Positions 14,797-22,561 are shown, counted from the stretch's first letter. The stretch is 23,722 nt of DNA from Gammaproteobacteria bacterium (GCA_003696465.1 RFHG01000139.1:1-23722); one strand, 5' to 3'. Notes: a model not told the origin generated them from the sequence alone. Program-made: numbers and translations.

Positions 14797-15493
14797 CTTT
14801 TTTCCTTGTCATGAACAGTGCACCCAGCAACGCCAGCACGCTGGCCATGGCGAACCACTGGATGGCATAGGCCACATGGCGCTCGGGTCGTACCCGGCTG
14901 AGCGGCCACTCCTGGACCAGTCCGCTGGGGGGTGTGCGCAGGCGCAGGATCACCGGCAGCACCGGCTGCCCGAGCGCCTGCGAGAAGGCATCGAAATCGA
15001 TGTACTGGACGATGCGCGGCCAGCGCTCCGAGTCGAAGGCCGGACCCAGGCTGAACGGCATCCCCATGGGGACATAGAGCGTACCGGTCAGCACGCGTTC
15101 GTGCCCGGGGCCGGGTAACGGCGGCAACACGTCACGCCGGGCGCCGGCCGGCAGCCAGCCGCGATCCACCAGCAACAGCCGCCCCGAGTCGGGCGAGCGC
15201 CAGGGAGTCAGCAGATGAAAACCGGGGCGCCCCTCCTGGACCTGATTGTCGAGCAGGAAATCGCGCCCGTGCAGCCAGGCACCGCGTACCCGTACGGGAA
15301 GGAAGCGCTGATCGGAATAATCGTCGCGATCCCAGACCATGGGCACGGGTGCACGCGCACCGCGCTCGGCCTGCTCTGTCAGCAGGTGACGCTTCTGTCC
15401 TGCCCGATCCAGCTGCCAGAAACCCAGTGCGGTCATCAATGCAACCAGCGACACCACCAGGACCAGGGCGAGCAGCCGACGCAGCGAAAACAT
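14780..15493 (-). CDS. SURF1 family cytochrome oxidase biogenesis protein
   Basis: A 237-residue protein with a membrane helix near each end (about residues 6-26 and 208-226) around an extracytoplasmic domain, as in SURF1/Shy1. Motifs: GFWQLDRAGQK (WQ..R...K) just after the first helix, VDRGWLP, and HVAYAIQWFAMA at the second helix. SURF1 proteins help insert heme A into subunit I of aa3-type oxidases. I chose ATG 15493 because MFSLRRL begins at the usual distance from the helix. ATG 15523 is a real alternative, since it has GAGGA 3-4 bases upstream and adds ten residues. It reads away from the DUF2909 gene at 15548. Confidence 0.93.
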   Translation of the reverse strand: MFSLRRLLALVLVVSLVALMTALGFWQLDRAGQKRHLLTEQAERGARAPVPMVWDRDDYSDQRFLPVRVRGAWLHGRDFLLDNQVQEGRPGFHLLTPWRSPDSGRLLLVDRGWLPAGARRDVLPPLPGPGHERVLTGTLYVPMGMPFSLGPAFDSERWPRIVQYIDFDAFSQALGQPVLPVILRLRTPPSGLVQEWPLSRVRPERHVAYAIQWFAMASVLALLGALFMTRKKDDHHD

Positions 15494-15511
15494 GGCAGGG
15501 TCACTCTCGGC

Positions 15512-15517
15512 TATACT
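15512..15517 (+). promoter_or_regulatory. Possible -10 box for the DUF2909 gene
   Basis: TATACT is 30 bases before the ATG at 15548 and matches the -10 consensus in five of six positions. No good -35 is seen at the right distance, so this is tentative. Confidence 0.3.
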
Positions 15518-15547
15518 GGCCATCGTTCCTCAACCGGAAAACCTGTC

Positions 15548-15763
15548 ATGATCATCAAGCTCATCGTCCTTGGCCTGCTCGTGGTCATCGTTGGCAGCCT
15601 GCTCTCTGCCCTGGTGTACCTGATCCGGGACCGGGGCCAGTCGGACCGCACGGTCAAGGCACTCACCGTACGCATCAGCCTGTCGATCCTCGCCTTCCTG
15701 CTGCTGATGGGCGGCTATTTCGCCGGCCTCGTCCAGCCGCATGGCGTACTGCCGGTTCATTGA
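15548..15763 (+). CDS. DUF2909-type small two-helix membrane protein, reversed within the cox cluster
   Basis: A 71-residue protein with two membrane helices (about 4-26 and 41-63) joined by a basic loop RDRGQSDRTVKALTVR. It resembles the small DUF2909 (twin transmembrane) proteins found in cytochrome oxidase clusters of gammaproteobacteria. No function is established. Unlike every other gene from 12267 to 20626 it is on the plus strand, divergent from SURF1 and convergent with coxC, ending 20 bases from the coxC stop. A GGA sits 10 bases before its ATG. A role in caa3 oxidase assembly is inferred only from location. Confidence 0.8.
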   Translation: MIIKLIVLGLLVVIVGSLLSALVYLIRDRGQSDRTVKALTVRISLSILAFLLLMGGYFAGLVQPHGVLPVH

Positions 15764-15783
15764 GCCGCGTCCCTTCACCCCGC

Positions 15784-16650
15784 TTACAGCCAGTAGACGA
15801 AGATAAACAGGCCCAGCCACACCACATCCACGAAGTGCCAGTACCAGGCCGCGGCCTCGAAGGCAAAGTGGTGCTCGGGGGTGAAGTGCCCCTTGATCGC
15901 CCGCAGCAGCATCACGGTCAGCATGATGGCGCCAATCGTGACATGCAGGCCATGGAAACCGGTCAGCATGAAGAATGTGGAACCGTAGATCCCGCTCTCC
16001 AGCGTCAGGTTCATGTGCCGGTAGGCCTCGCCATACTCGTGGATCTGCAGGACCAGGAAGGTCACCCCGAGGGCAATGGTCAGGAACAGCCCGCCGATGA
16101 ACTGGCCACGCTTGTTCTGCTTCAGTGCCCAGTGCGCCCAGGTCACGGTGGCGCCGGAAGTGAGCAGGATCAGGGTATTGATGGCAGGAATGCCCCAGGC
16201 CGGCATCGGCTCGAACTCGCCTCCGATCTGCGCCGGGCCGTTGGTCGGCCAGGTTGCCTGATAGCCCTGCCACAGTACCTCGTTGGCAATCCCCTTGGCC
16301 CCTTCACCGCCCAGCCAGGGCACGGCCAGTTCACGGGCATAGAACAGGGCGCCGAAGAAGGCGGCGAAGAACATCACCTCGGAGAAGATGAACCAGAACA
16401 TGCCCCAGCGGAACGAGCGGTCCACCTGGTCGTTGAAACAGCCCTGCTGACTCTCGCGGATGACGGTTCCGAACCAGCCGACCATCATGACCAGGGTAAT
16501 GGCCACACCGCCCAGCAGCACCAGCTTGCCGACCTCGACTCCGTTGAGCCAGCTCGACAGGCCCACCATCAGTGACGTGAGCCCGATGGAGCCGATGATC
16601 GGCCAGTGACTGCCGTGCGGCACGTAGTACGCATCATGTGTGTGTGCCAT
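15784..16650 (-). CDS. coxC: Cytochrome c oxidase subunit III (CoxC)
   Basis: A 288-residue, seven-helix subunit III of the aa3 family. Characteristic segments: GMFWFIFSEVMFFAAFFGALF with the conserved glutamate in SEVMFF, TSGATVTWAHWAL, and the C-terminal HHFAFEAAAWYWHFVDVVWLGLF. It binds subunit I and stabilises the proton-pumping complex. The start at 16650 has GAGGGGG 7 bases upstream, which lies in the last codons of ctaG; the two genes are 3 bases apart. It is the last structural gene of the oxidase; beyond it lie the reversed DUF2909 gene and then assembly genes. Confidence 0.97.
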   Translation of the reverse strand: MAHTHDAYYVPHGSHWPIIGSIGLTSLMVGLSSWLNGVEVGKLVLLGGVAITLVMMVGWFGTVIRESQQGCFNDQVDRSFRWGMFWFIFSEVMFFAAFFGALFYARELAVPWLGGEGAKGIANEVLWQGYQATWPTNGPAQIGGEFEPMPAWGIPAINTLILLTSGATVTWAHWALKQNKRGQFIGGLFLTIALGVTFLVLQIHEYGEAYRHMNLTLESGIYGSTFFMLTGFHGLHVTIGAIMLTVMLLRAIKGHFTPEHHFAFEAAAWYWHFVDVVWLGLFIFVYWL

Positions 16651-16653
16651 GGT

Positions 16654-17253
16654 TTATCCCCCTCTGTTGTTCGCGGCCGCCTTGCCGGCGGTTCGGGTTA
16701 TGTCGAAAAAGGTGTACCCAAGGGACACGGTATGCACATCCTCCGGCAGATCCGGCTCGATGACGAATACCAGCGGCATGCGTTTTTCCTCATGCGCCCC
16801 AATGGGCTGGTTGGTAAAACAGAAGCACTCGGTCTTCTTGAAATATTTCGAGGCGACGCCGGGCATGACACTGGGAATGGCCTGACCCACCACCGGCTGC
16901 CCGGTGTTGTTGCGCACCCGATACCAGGCGCGATACATCTTTCCCGGGTGCACCTTCATCCGCACCTGCTCGGGGCGAAATTCCCAGTTGATGCCATTGT
17001 TGACGGCGGCCACGAATTCGACCGTGACCCAGCGAGACTCGTCGACCTCGAGCCGCCGCGCCTCGGCGGTGGCCAGGGTACCGGTCTTGCCGTTGATGCC
17101 GGTGACCTTGCAGAACACGCTGTAGATGGGCACCAGCACGAAGCCGAAGCCGAACATGCCCACCACGATCAGCAGCAGCGTGACGACAGTGCGCCGGTTG
17201 GCACCGGGCGTCTTTCCGTTCCTGTCCGTCTCCGGAGTATTCACTGTGCCCAT
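16654..17253 (-). CDS. ctaG: Cytochrome c oxidase assembly protein CtaG (Cox11 family)
   Basis: A 199-residue Cox11-type copper chaperone for the CuB site of subunit I. It has a short cytoplasmic N terminus, one membrane helix (about 23-43) and an extracytoplasmic immunoglobulin-like domain. Copper-binding cysteines are present: CFCF (C143, C145) and C48 near the membrane (SVFCKVTG). The start ATG 17253 overlaps the end of the preceding small gene by 13 bases. The name ctaG is also used for an unrelated Bacillus protein; this one is Cox11. Confidence 0.96.
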   Translation of the reverse strand: MGTVNTPETDRNGKTPGANRRTVVTLLLIVVGMFGFGFVLVPIYSVFCKVTGINGKTGTLATAEARRLEVDESRWVTVEFVAAVNNGINWEFRPEQVRMKVHPGKMYRAWYRVRNNTGQPVVGQAIPSVMPGVASKYFKKTECFCFTNQPIGAHEEKRMPLVFVIEPDLPEDVHTVSLGYTFFDITRTAGKAAANNRGG

Positions 17254-17354
17254 GTCCAGACAATGAAACCCAGATAGAAACCCAGTGCCACCAGCGCCGA
17301 CAGCAGGGCCGTTCGACGGATGGCACGGGTCTGCTGGAGGTGCTCATGCGACAT
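17241..17354 (-). CDS. Small membrane protein between coxA and ctaG (cytochrome oxidase small assembly protein type)
   Basis: A 37-residue protein: MSHEHLQQTRAIRR, then one hydrophobic helix (about residues 15-35, TALLSALVALGFYLGFIVWTW) and AQ. The ATG lies 3 bases after the coxA stop and the stop lies inside the ctaG start region, so it fits exactly into the operon. The shape (basic N-terminal arm, one helix, position between coxA and ctaG) resembles the small cytochrome oxidase assembly proteins annotated in other proteobacterial cox operons. Function is unproven. It is short enough that automated annotation may omit it. Confidence 0.78.
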   Translation of the reverse strand: MSHEHLQQTRAIRRTALLSALVALGFYLGFIVWTWAQ

Positions 17355-17357
17355 GAT

Positions 17358-18932
17358 TCACTCCACCACCGGTGCCTTGGTAAAGCTGTGATAGGGCGGC
17401 GGCGAGGGCAGGGTCCACTCGAGACCGTGCGCGCCCTCCCAGACCTGGGCACTGGCCTTCTCTCCACCACGGGCCGCCTTCCAGACCACATAGACGAAGA
17501 TCAGCTGGGCCAGACCAAAGCCGAAGGCACCGACCGAGGCCAGCATGTTGAAGTCGGCAAACTGCAGGGCATAGTCGGGAATGCGTCGCGGCATGCCGGC
17601 CAGCCCGATGAAGTGCATGGGGAAGAAGGTCAGATTGACGAAGATCACCGACAGCCAGAAATGCAGCTTGCCCAGCCTTTCGTCATACATGTGCCCGGTC
17701 CACTTGGGCAGCCAGTAGTAGACGGCCGCCATGATGGCAAAGACCGCCCCGGGCACCAGCACATAATGGAAATGCGCCACCACGAAATAGGTATCGTGGT
17801 ACTGGAAATCGATCGGGGCCATGGCCAGCATCAGCCCGGAGAAACCGCCGATGGTGAACAGCACCACGAAGGCAATGGCAAACAGCATCGGCGTCTCGAA
17901 GGTCATCGATCCCTTCCACATGGTGGCCACCCAGTTGAACACCTTCACGCCCGTGGGCACGGCGATCAGCATGGTGGTGAACATGAAGAACAGCTCACCC
18001 TGCAGCGGCATCCCTACCGTGAACATGTGATGAGCCCACACGATGAACGAGAGGAAGGCAATGCTGGCCGTGGCATAGACCATGGAGCTGTAGCCGAACA
18101 GGGGCTTGCGGGCAAAGGTCGGGATGATCTGCGAGATCACGCCAAAGGCCGGCAGGATGAGGATGTACACCTCGGGATGACCGAAGAACCAGAAGATGTG
18201 CTGGAACAGCACCGGATCACCGCCACCCGCCGCATTGAAGAAGCTGGTGCCGAAGAACTTGTCGGTAATGAGCATGGTGACCGCCCCGGCCAGCACCGGC
18301 ATGGTGGCGATGAGCAGGTAGGCGGTAATGAGCCAGGTCCACACGAACAGCGGCATCTTCATCAGGGTCATGCCGGGTGCACGCATGTTGAGTATGGTGG
18401 CGATGATGTTGATCGAACCCATGATGGACGAAAGGCCCATCAGGTGGATGGCAAACATGGCGAACGGGAAGGCATCCCCGGTCTGCAGCACCAGCGGCGG
18501 ATACAGGGTCCAGCCGCCGGCCGGCGCCCCGCCTTCCATGAACAGCGTCGAAAGCAGCATGGCAAAGGCAAAGGGCAGGATCCAGAAACTCCAGTTGTTC
18601 ATGCGCGGCATCGCCATGTCCGGCGCCCCGATCATCATCGGGATGAGCCAGTTGGCCAGCCCGGTGAAGGCCGGCATGACCCCGCCGAAGATCATGACCA
18701 GGGCATGCAGCGTGGTCATGGAGTTGAAGAACTGCGGCTCGACGAACTGCAGGCCGGGCTGGAACAGTTCGGCCCTGATCACCAGTGCCATGACACCGCC
18801 GATCAGGAACATGATCAGGGCAAACACCAGATACAGGGTGCCGATGTCCTTGTGGTTGGTGGTGAACAGCCAGCGCTTGATGCCGCTGGGGTGTTCCTCG
18901 TGATGGGTGTCTTCAATCGTCACTGCACTCAT
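17358..18932 (-). CDS. coxA: Cytochrome c oxidase subunit I (CoxA, aa3-type)
   Basis: The 524-residue catalytic subunit with heme a and the heme a3-CuB centre. Ligands: heme a H76 (TLHALVM) and H389, heme a3 H387 (VVAHFHYVL), CuB H252, H301, H302 (WAHHMF). H252 and Y256 in GHPEVYIL are the expected His-Tyr cross-linked pair. D-channel residues D105 (GAPDMAMPRMNN) and E254, and K-channel K330 (PTGVKVFNW), are all present, so this is a proton-pumping A1-class enzyme. The start at 18932 has GGGGAG 8 bases upstream in the 22-base gap after coxB. Full length, no anomalies. Confidence 0.98.
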   Translation of the reverse strand: MSAVTIEDTHHEEHPSGIKRWLFTTNHKDIGTLYLVFALIMFLIGGVMALVIRAELFQPGLQFVEPQFFNSMTTLHALVMIFGGVMPAFTGLANWLIPMMIGAPDMAMPRMNNWSFWILPFAFAMLLSTLFMEGGAPAGGWTLYPPLVLQTGDAFPFAMFAIHLMGLSSIMGSINIIATILNMRAPGMTLMKMPLFVWTWLITAYLLIATMPVLAGAVTMLITDKFFGTSFFNAAGGGDPVLFQHIFWFFGHPEVYILILPAFGVISQIIPTFARKPLFGYSSMVYATASIAFLSFIVWAHHMFTVGMPLQGELFFMFTTMLIAVPTGVKVFNWVATMWKGSMTFETPMLFAIAFVVLFTIGGFSGLMLAMAPIDFQYHDTYFVVAHFHYVLVPGAVFAIMAAVYYWLPKWTGHMYDERLGKLHFWLSVIFVNLTFFPMHFIGLAGMPRRIPDYALQFADFNMLASVGAFGFGLAQLIFVYVVWKAARGGEKASAQVWEGAHGLEWTLPSPPPYHSFTKAPVVE

Positions 18933-18954
18933 GTCTTGAACTCCCCGAAAGTGG

Positions 18955-20076
18955 TTACTGAGCCTTGCGGGCCGCGATCATTGCCGGCTGCACGGCGTCG
19001 CCGGTATCGTTGCCCCAGGCATTGCGCTGATAGGTAATGACCGCCGCGATCTCGGCATCCGAGAGCTGGCGGGCAAAGGACTGCATGGCCGTGCCCGGCC
19101 GACCGTTGAGCACAACCTTGATATGCTCCTCGAGCGGGCCGGTGGCTACCGGACTGCCCTTGATGCTGGGGAACATCCCGGGGACGCCTTCGCCGTTCAT
19201 CTGGTGACAGGCTGCACAGTTCTTCTCGTATACCCCCTTGCCCATCTGCATCAGCTCGGCCATCTCGAAGGTCCTGGCAGACAGACCCGCGCGCGCGGCG
19301 TCGGAGGCCTTCTGCTCCTGCACCCACTGGCGGTAGTCGGCCTCGTTCTTGGCGATCAGGACGATGGGCATGAACCCGTGATCCTTGCCGCACAGCTCGG
19401 CGCACTGGCCGCGATAGGTTCCGGGCTTGTCGATCACGGTCCAGGCCTCGTTGATGAAGCCCGGGATGGCATCCTTCTTGATGGCCAGGTCGGGCATCCA
19501 CCAGGCATGGATCACGTCATTGGCAGTAAACAGGAAACGGATCTTCTTCCCGACCGGTACCACGACCGGCTTGTCGACCTCGAGCAGATAGTGCTCGCCC
19601 TTCTTTGCCTGATTCTCGATGGCGGCTCGTGGCGTGGCCAGGTTGCTGAAGAAATGCAGCCCCTCATCGAGATATTCGTACTCCCATTTCCACTGGTAGC
19701 CCGTGACCTTGATGGTCATGTCCGGATCCGGGCGACTCTCCATCGCCACCAGGGTGCGCGTGGCGGTAAAGGCCATGACGACGATGATGAGAAACGGGAT
19801 CACGGTCCAGATGATCTCCACCCTGGTACTCTCGTGGAACTGGGCCGCCTCATGCCCCTTCGACTTGCGATGCTTGAGAATGGAATAGAACATGGCCCCG
19901 AACACCACCAGGCCGATGGCCACACAGATCCACAGCACCATCATGTGCAGGTCGTAGACATCGTGGCTGATCTCGGTGACCCCGGGCCGCAGGTTGAGCT
20001 TGCTGAGCTCCTCCGCATGCAGCGCGGGGACCGACATCAACAGTGTCGGCAGCACCAGCCGCTTGATCGTCTTCAT
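18955..20076 (-). CDS. coxB: Cytochrome c oxidase subunit II with fused cytochrome c domain (CoxB, caa3-type)
   Basis: A 373-residue subunit II. It has a signal peptide (about 1-21), two membrane helices (about 45-65 and 88-108) and a cupredoxin domain with the CuA site: H190 (ANDVIHAWWMP), then C225, E227, C229, H233 and M236 in CAELCGKDHGFM. A C-terminal cytochrome c domain follows, with heme site CAACH (287-291) and likely axial M331 (GTAMQSF). The fused domain makes this a caa3-type oxidase, in which the electron carrier is built in. The start ATG 20076 follows a very strong purine-rich ribosome binding site (GGAGGGAGG). The gene lies 70 bases after the DUF2244 gene. Confidence 0.98.
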   Translation of the reverse strand: MKTIKRLVLPTLLMSVPALHAEELSKLNLRPGVTEISHDVYDLHMMVLWICVAIGLVVFGAMFYSILKHRKSKGHEAAQFHESTRVEIIWTVIPFLIIVVMAFTATRTLVAMESRPDPDMTIKVTGYQWKWEYEYLDEGLHFFSNLATPRAAIENQAKKGEHYLLEVDKPVVVPVGKKIRFLFTANDVIHAWWMPDLAIKKDAIPGFINEAWTVIDKPGTYRGQCAELCGKDHGFMPIVLIAKNEADYRQWVQEQKASDAARAGLSARTFEMAELMQMGKGVYEKNCAACHQMNGEGVPGMFPSIKGSPVATGPLEEHIKVVLNGRPGTAMQSFARQLSDAEIAAVITYQRNAWGNDTGDAVQPAMIAARKAQ

Positions 20077-20146
20077 GTGCTCCTCCCTCCTCGAATATCT
20101 TGAACTGTTACCGGTCTTTTATTGGGTGTTGTTGGTGGTTGCGCCC

Positions 20147-20626
20147 TCAGCCGGCAGGCATGCCGCTGGAACCCAGTGGCCCCAGCAGCCGGCCCACCCG
20201 TTGCGCGAGCGCACTGCGCTCGACCGCGGGCAGGCTCCTGCCGATCTCCCATTCGCGTCCCTTGCAGAGCACGAACACCCGCGAGGGATGCCCGCGCCAG
20301 GCCGCGCGCCGCTCGACCACGAAGGCCCAGGCGCGCGGACAGAAGAAGCGTTCGCGGATATGTCTCGGGCCGCGCTCCAGAATGCGAATCGCGGATTCGG
20401 TCACTTCGATGATCTCGTGCATGTGCAGGCGCCGCTGTACCGACCAGATGGCCCAGGCCACGAGCAGCGTCTCGAGGCCGGCAAACGGCAGGATCGGCCA
20501 CAGCCCGAGGCTGGCAAAGGAGAGACCGATCCCCAGGGTGACGATAGCGAGAAACAGGATGATGCGCCGGCTCGCGCGCCAGCTCAGCGAGTGATTGGGC
20601 CTGACCTCTATGCGATGTGCCTGCAT
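20147..20626 (-). CDS. DUF2244 family membrane protein at the head of the caa3 operon
   Basis: A 159-residue protein with two N-terminal membrane helices (about 21-39 and 42-62) and a soluble C-terminal part with ITVTESAIRI-like strands (EVTESAIRILERG) and ERFFCPRAWAFVV. This pattern fits the DUF2244 family, whose members often lie next to cytochrome c oxidase genes; the function is not known. AGGA lies 6 bases before the ATG. It is the first gene after the promoter at 20734-20761 and 70 bases before coxB, so it is probably cotranscribed with the oxidase. Confidence 0.82.
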   Translation of the reverse strand: MQAHRIEVRPNHSLSWRASRRIILFLAIVTLGIGLSFASLGLWPILPFAGLETLLVAWAIWSVQRRLHMHEIIEVTESAIRILERGPRHIRERFFCPRAWAFVVERRAAWRGHPSRVFVLCKGREWEIGRSLPAVERSALAQRVGRLLGPLGSSGMPAG

Positions 20627-20733
20627 CTGTTCCTGCCTGGTGGTCGGTGGCGCCTCGCCCGCTTCTGGTGGCGGGTTGCAATCAACCCTACCAGAGGCAA
20701 TGGACGAAAGTGTAATTCTATTTTTTTATGATG

Positions 20734-20761
20734 CTTATAGACGATTTTTCTGAATTGTCCA
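20734..20761 (-). promoter_or_regulatory. Predicted sigma-70 promoter of the caa3 operon
   Basis: On the minus strand, TGGACA (20761-20756), a 16-base spacer, then TATAAG (20739-20734). Each box matches its consensus in five of six positions. Transcription would start near 20727, leaving a leader of about 100 bases before the DUF2244 gene. Confidence 0.65.
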
Positions 20762-20828
20762 TCACTTTTTCATGAATAAAAAACGGACAGGAAACTTTTC
20801 CTTTTAATACAATCTATTATCTTTCCAT

Positions 20829-20849
20829 AGCATATTCATAGGATATGCT
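20829..20849. repeat. Inverted repeat AGCATAT-7-ATATGCT upstream of the caa3 promoter
   Basis: Perfect 7-bp arms AGCATAT (20829-20835) and ATATGCT (20843-20849) with a 7-base spacer. It lies about 70-90 bases upstream of the predicted -35 box of the caa3 operon. The arm and spacer sizes would suit a dimeric regulator, or it could be a simple hairpin after bioC. Confidence 0.5.
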
Positions 20850-20861
20850 TATGAGGCGTAT

Positions 20862-20881
20862 AAAAAGCCTTCATGGCCTTT
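20862..20881 (-). terminator. Probable bioC terminator
   Basis: On the minus strand, AAAGGCC, loop ATGAA, GGCTTTTT, with one bulged G and a T run. It lies 40 bases after the bioC stop. Confidence 0.5.
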
Positions 20882-20920
20882 ATTTCAATAAAAAACAAAT
20901 GGATATTACCGGGACAGGAT

Positions 20921-21775
20921 TCAGCGCAGAAGGCTGGCCAGGGGAACATGCACTTCCCCGTCGGCACCCGCGGGCGACTGCAACGGGCGCCAGGCATGAC
21001 CGAAAACGATCTCCCAGGTGGCGGGCAGCAGCCCATCGGCGTCGGCATGACGTGCATACGCTTCGCATACCCGCTCCAGACGCCCGCGCCCGAGCAACCC
21101 GCGCCGGCGATCGACATCCCGATTGACCGCGCCCAGCTGGTGCAGGCCGCGCATCACGGAAAGTGCATCCGGGTGCCGCTGGACGATGCGGTCCACGTCC
21201 ATCACCACGTCGGCGAACCCGGCGCCGACCAGGGCATCCCCCACCTCGTGCATGTCGGCGAATTCGTTGACATGGGGGCCGGCATCCACGGCGGCCCAGC
21301 TCTCGCGCAGCTCGCGCAGGGTATCCGGCCCCAGAGTGGAAAACAGCAGCAGCCCGCCCGGACGCAGTACCCGCAGCAGCTCGGCAAACTGGGCCGGCAG
21401 GTCGGTACTCCACTGCAGGCTGAGGTTGGAGAACACCAGATCGACGCTGGCCGGTGCCAGCGGCAGCCGCTCCATGTCGGCACACAGCACCCGAGGCCGG
21501 CGCCAGGGGCGCCCGCGACGTGCGGCCCTGGCCAGCATGGCCGGGGCAAAATCGAGGCCGATCACCTCGGCACGGCGCCAGCGCCGCAAGAGCGGCCCCA
21601 GGGCACGACCCGTGCCGCAGCCCAGATCCAGTACCCGGGCAGGCTCCAGGCGGATCCAGTCCAGCCGCGACAGCAGCCGCTCGCCGACCTCGGCCTGCAG
21701 CACGGCCACGCGGTCATAACGCGCCGCGGAACGGTCGAAGGAACGGCGCAGGGCAGGCTTGTCGATGCGTGTCAC
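20921..21775 (-). CDS. bioC: Malonyl-ACP O-methyltransferase BioC
   Basis: A 284-residue SAM-dependent methyltransferase. BioC methylates the free carboxyl of malonyl-ACP so that fatty acid synthesis can build the pimeloyl chain of biotin. The N terminus RRSFDRSAARYDRVAVLQ (10-27) is the BioC signature, followed by SAM motif I VLDLGCGTG (48-56), LDFAPAML, and VFSNLSLQW with the typical SNL.LQW of BioC. The start is GTG 21775, overlapping the bioH stop as GTGA, with GGAGGGG about 12 bases upstream. The longer reading to 21865 lies in bioH. BioC next to BioH supports the assignment over a generic methyltransferase. Confidence 0.92.
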   Translation of the reverse strand: MTRIDKPALRRSFDRSAARYDRVAVLQAEVGERLLSRLDWIRLEPARVLDLGCGTGRALGPLLRRWRRAEVIGLDFAPAMLARAARRGRPWRRPRVLCADMERLPLAPASVDLVFSNLSLQWSTDLPAQFAELLRVLRPGGLLLFSTLGPDTLRELRESWAAVDAGPHVNEFADMHEVGDALVGAGFADVVMDVDRIVQRHPDALSVMRGLHQLGAVNRDVDRRRGLLGRGRLERVCEAYARHADADGLLPATWEIVFGHAWRPLQSPAGADGEVHVPLASLLR

Positions 21776-22542
21776 GACTCCAGCGCCCCTCCGTGCCGCT
21801 GGACCAGCCAGTCGACGAACTCTGTCGGCTCTTCCAGAAAGGGGAGATGCGCGCAGCGGGTCCACACCTCGAGCTCCGCCCGTGGCGCCAGTGTCATCAG
21901 GTCGCGCGCCACGGCAGCGGGCACGATGCGGTCGCGCCCGCCCAGCAACCAGGCCTGGGGCACCGGCAGGCGGGCCATCGACGCGCGCAGGTCGGTCTCG
22001 CGCAGCAGACGCAGCCCCGCCTCCAGTGCGGCCACGGAGGGCGGCATGGCCAGCATGGCCTCGCGCAGGGCGTGCAGCCGCTCACGCGCCAGTTCCGCCC
22101 CACGCGTCTGCAGGGCCAGAAAGCGCTTGAGGGTGGTCAGCGGGTCCTCGGCAAACTCGGCGGCAAAGGCATCCAGCACCTCCGGGCCGAGGGCATGAGG
22201 CCAGTCATCCCCGCGTACGAAACGGGGGGTGCTGGCCACCAGCAGCACGCGCCTGACCCGTTGCGGGACCCGCTCGGCCATGCGCAGCGCCACCAGCCCG
22301 CCCATCGACCAGCCCAGCACGCTGCCCCCCTCGGCAGGCAGGTGCTGCAGCATTTCATCGGCCAGGTCATCCAGGTCGGGCAGCGCCTCGCCGGCACGCA
22401 GGCCATGCCCGGGCAGGTCGGGCGCCTGACAGGCAAACTGCGTCTGCAGGCGCGGCAACAGCTCACGCCAGACGGCGTGATTCATGCCCCAGCCATGCAG
22501 CATCAGCAGGGCCGTGCGCCGCTCAGTACCGCTTGCCGTCAT
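21772..22542 (-). CDS. bioH: Pimeloyl-[acyl-carrier protein] methyl ester esterase BioH
   Basis: A 256-residue alpha/beta hydrolase. BioH removes the methyl ester from pimeloyl-ACP methyl ester, ending the chain-building phase that BioC starts. Visible: HGWGMNHAVW (16-25) forming the oxyanion region, the nucleophile elbow GWSMGG (S79), the acid D204 in GGRDRIVP, and the histidine H232 in CAHLPF. The start ATG 22542 has GGGAG 8 bases upstream. The gene overlaps bioC by 4 bases and is divergent from plsY. No other biotin gene is present in the window; upstream lies plsY on the other strand, so bioH-bioC is a two-gene unit here. Confidence 0.92.
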   Translation of the reverse strand: MTASGTERRTALLMLHGWGMNHAVWRELLPRLQTQFACQAPDLPGHGLRAGEALPDLDDLADEMLQHLPAEGGSVLGWSMGGLVALRMAERVPQRVRRVLLVASTPRFVRGDDWPHALGPEVLDAFAAEFAEDPLTTLKRFLALQTRGAELARERLHALREAMLAMPPSVAALEAGLRLLRETDLRASMARLPVPQAWLLGGRDRIVPAAVARDLMTLAPRAELEVWTRCAHLPFLEEPTEFVDWLVQRHGGALES

Positions 22543-22561
22543 CCTTTATGCTCCCTATCAT
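22533..22561 (+). promoter_or_regulatory. Predicted sigma-70 promoter of plsY
   Basis: TTGCCG (22533-22538), a 17-base spacer, TATCAT (22556-22561). The -10 matches five of six consensus bases. Transcription would start near 22568, about 24 bases before plsY. The -35 overlaps the first codons of the divergent bioH. Confidence 0.55.

Larger units (their letters stand above)
20627..20920. other. AT-rich intergenic region between bioC and the caa3 operon
   Basis: 294 bases without a gene. From about 20695 to 20910 the composition is strikingly AT-rich against the GC-rich surroundings. It holds the caa3 promoter, a 7-bp inverted repeat (20829-20849), a GGAAA/TTTCC short repeat near 20790-20801 and a terminator-like hairpin (20862-20881). 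I found no ORF with a credible start. Confidence 0.7.

Noticed and set aside
17340..19037. A 565-codon open frame on the plus strand
   Set aside because: It is antisense to coxA with a His/Gly/Glu-rich composition typical of reverse frames of membrane protein genes.
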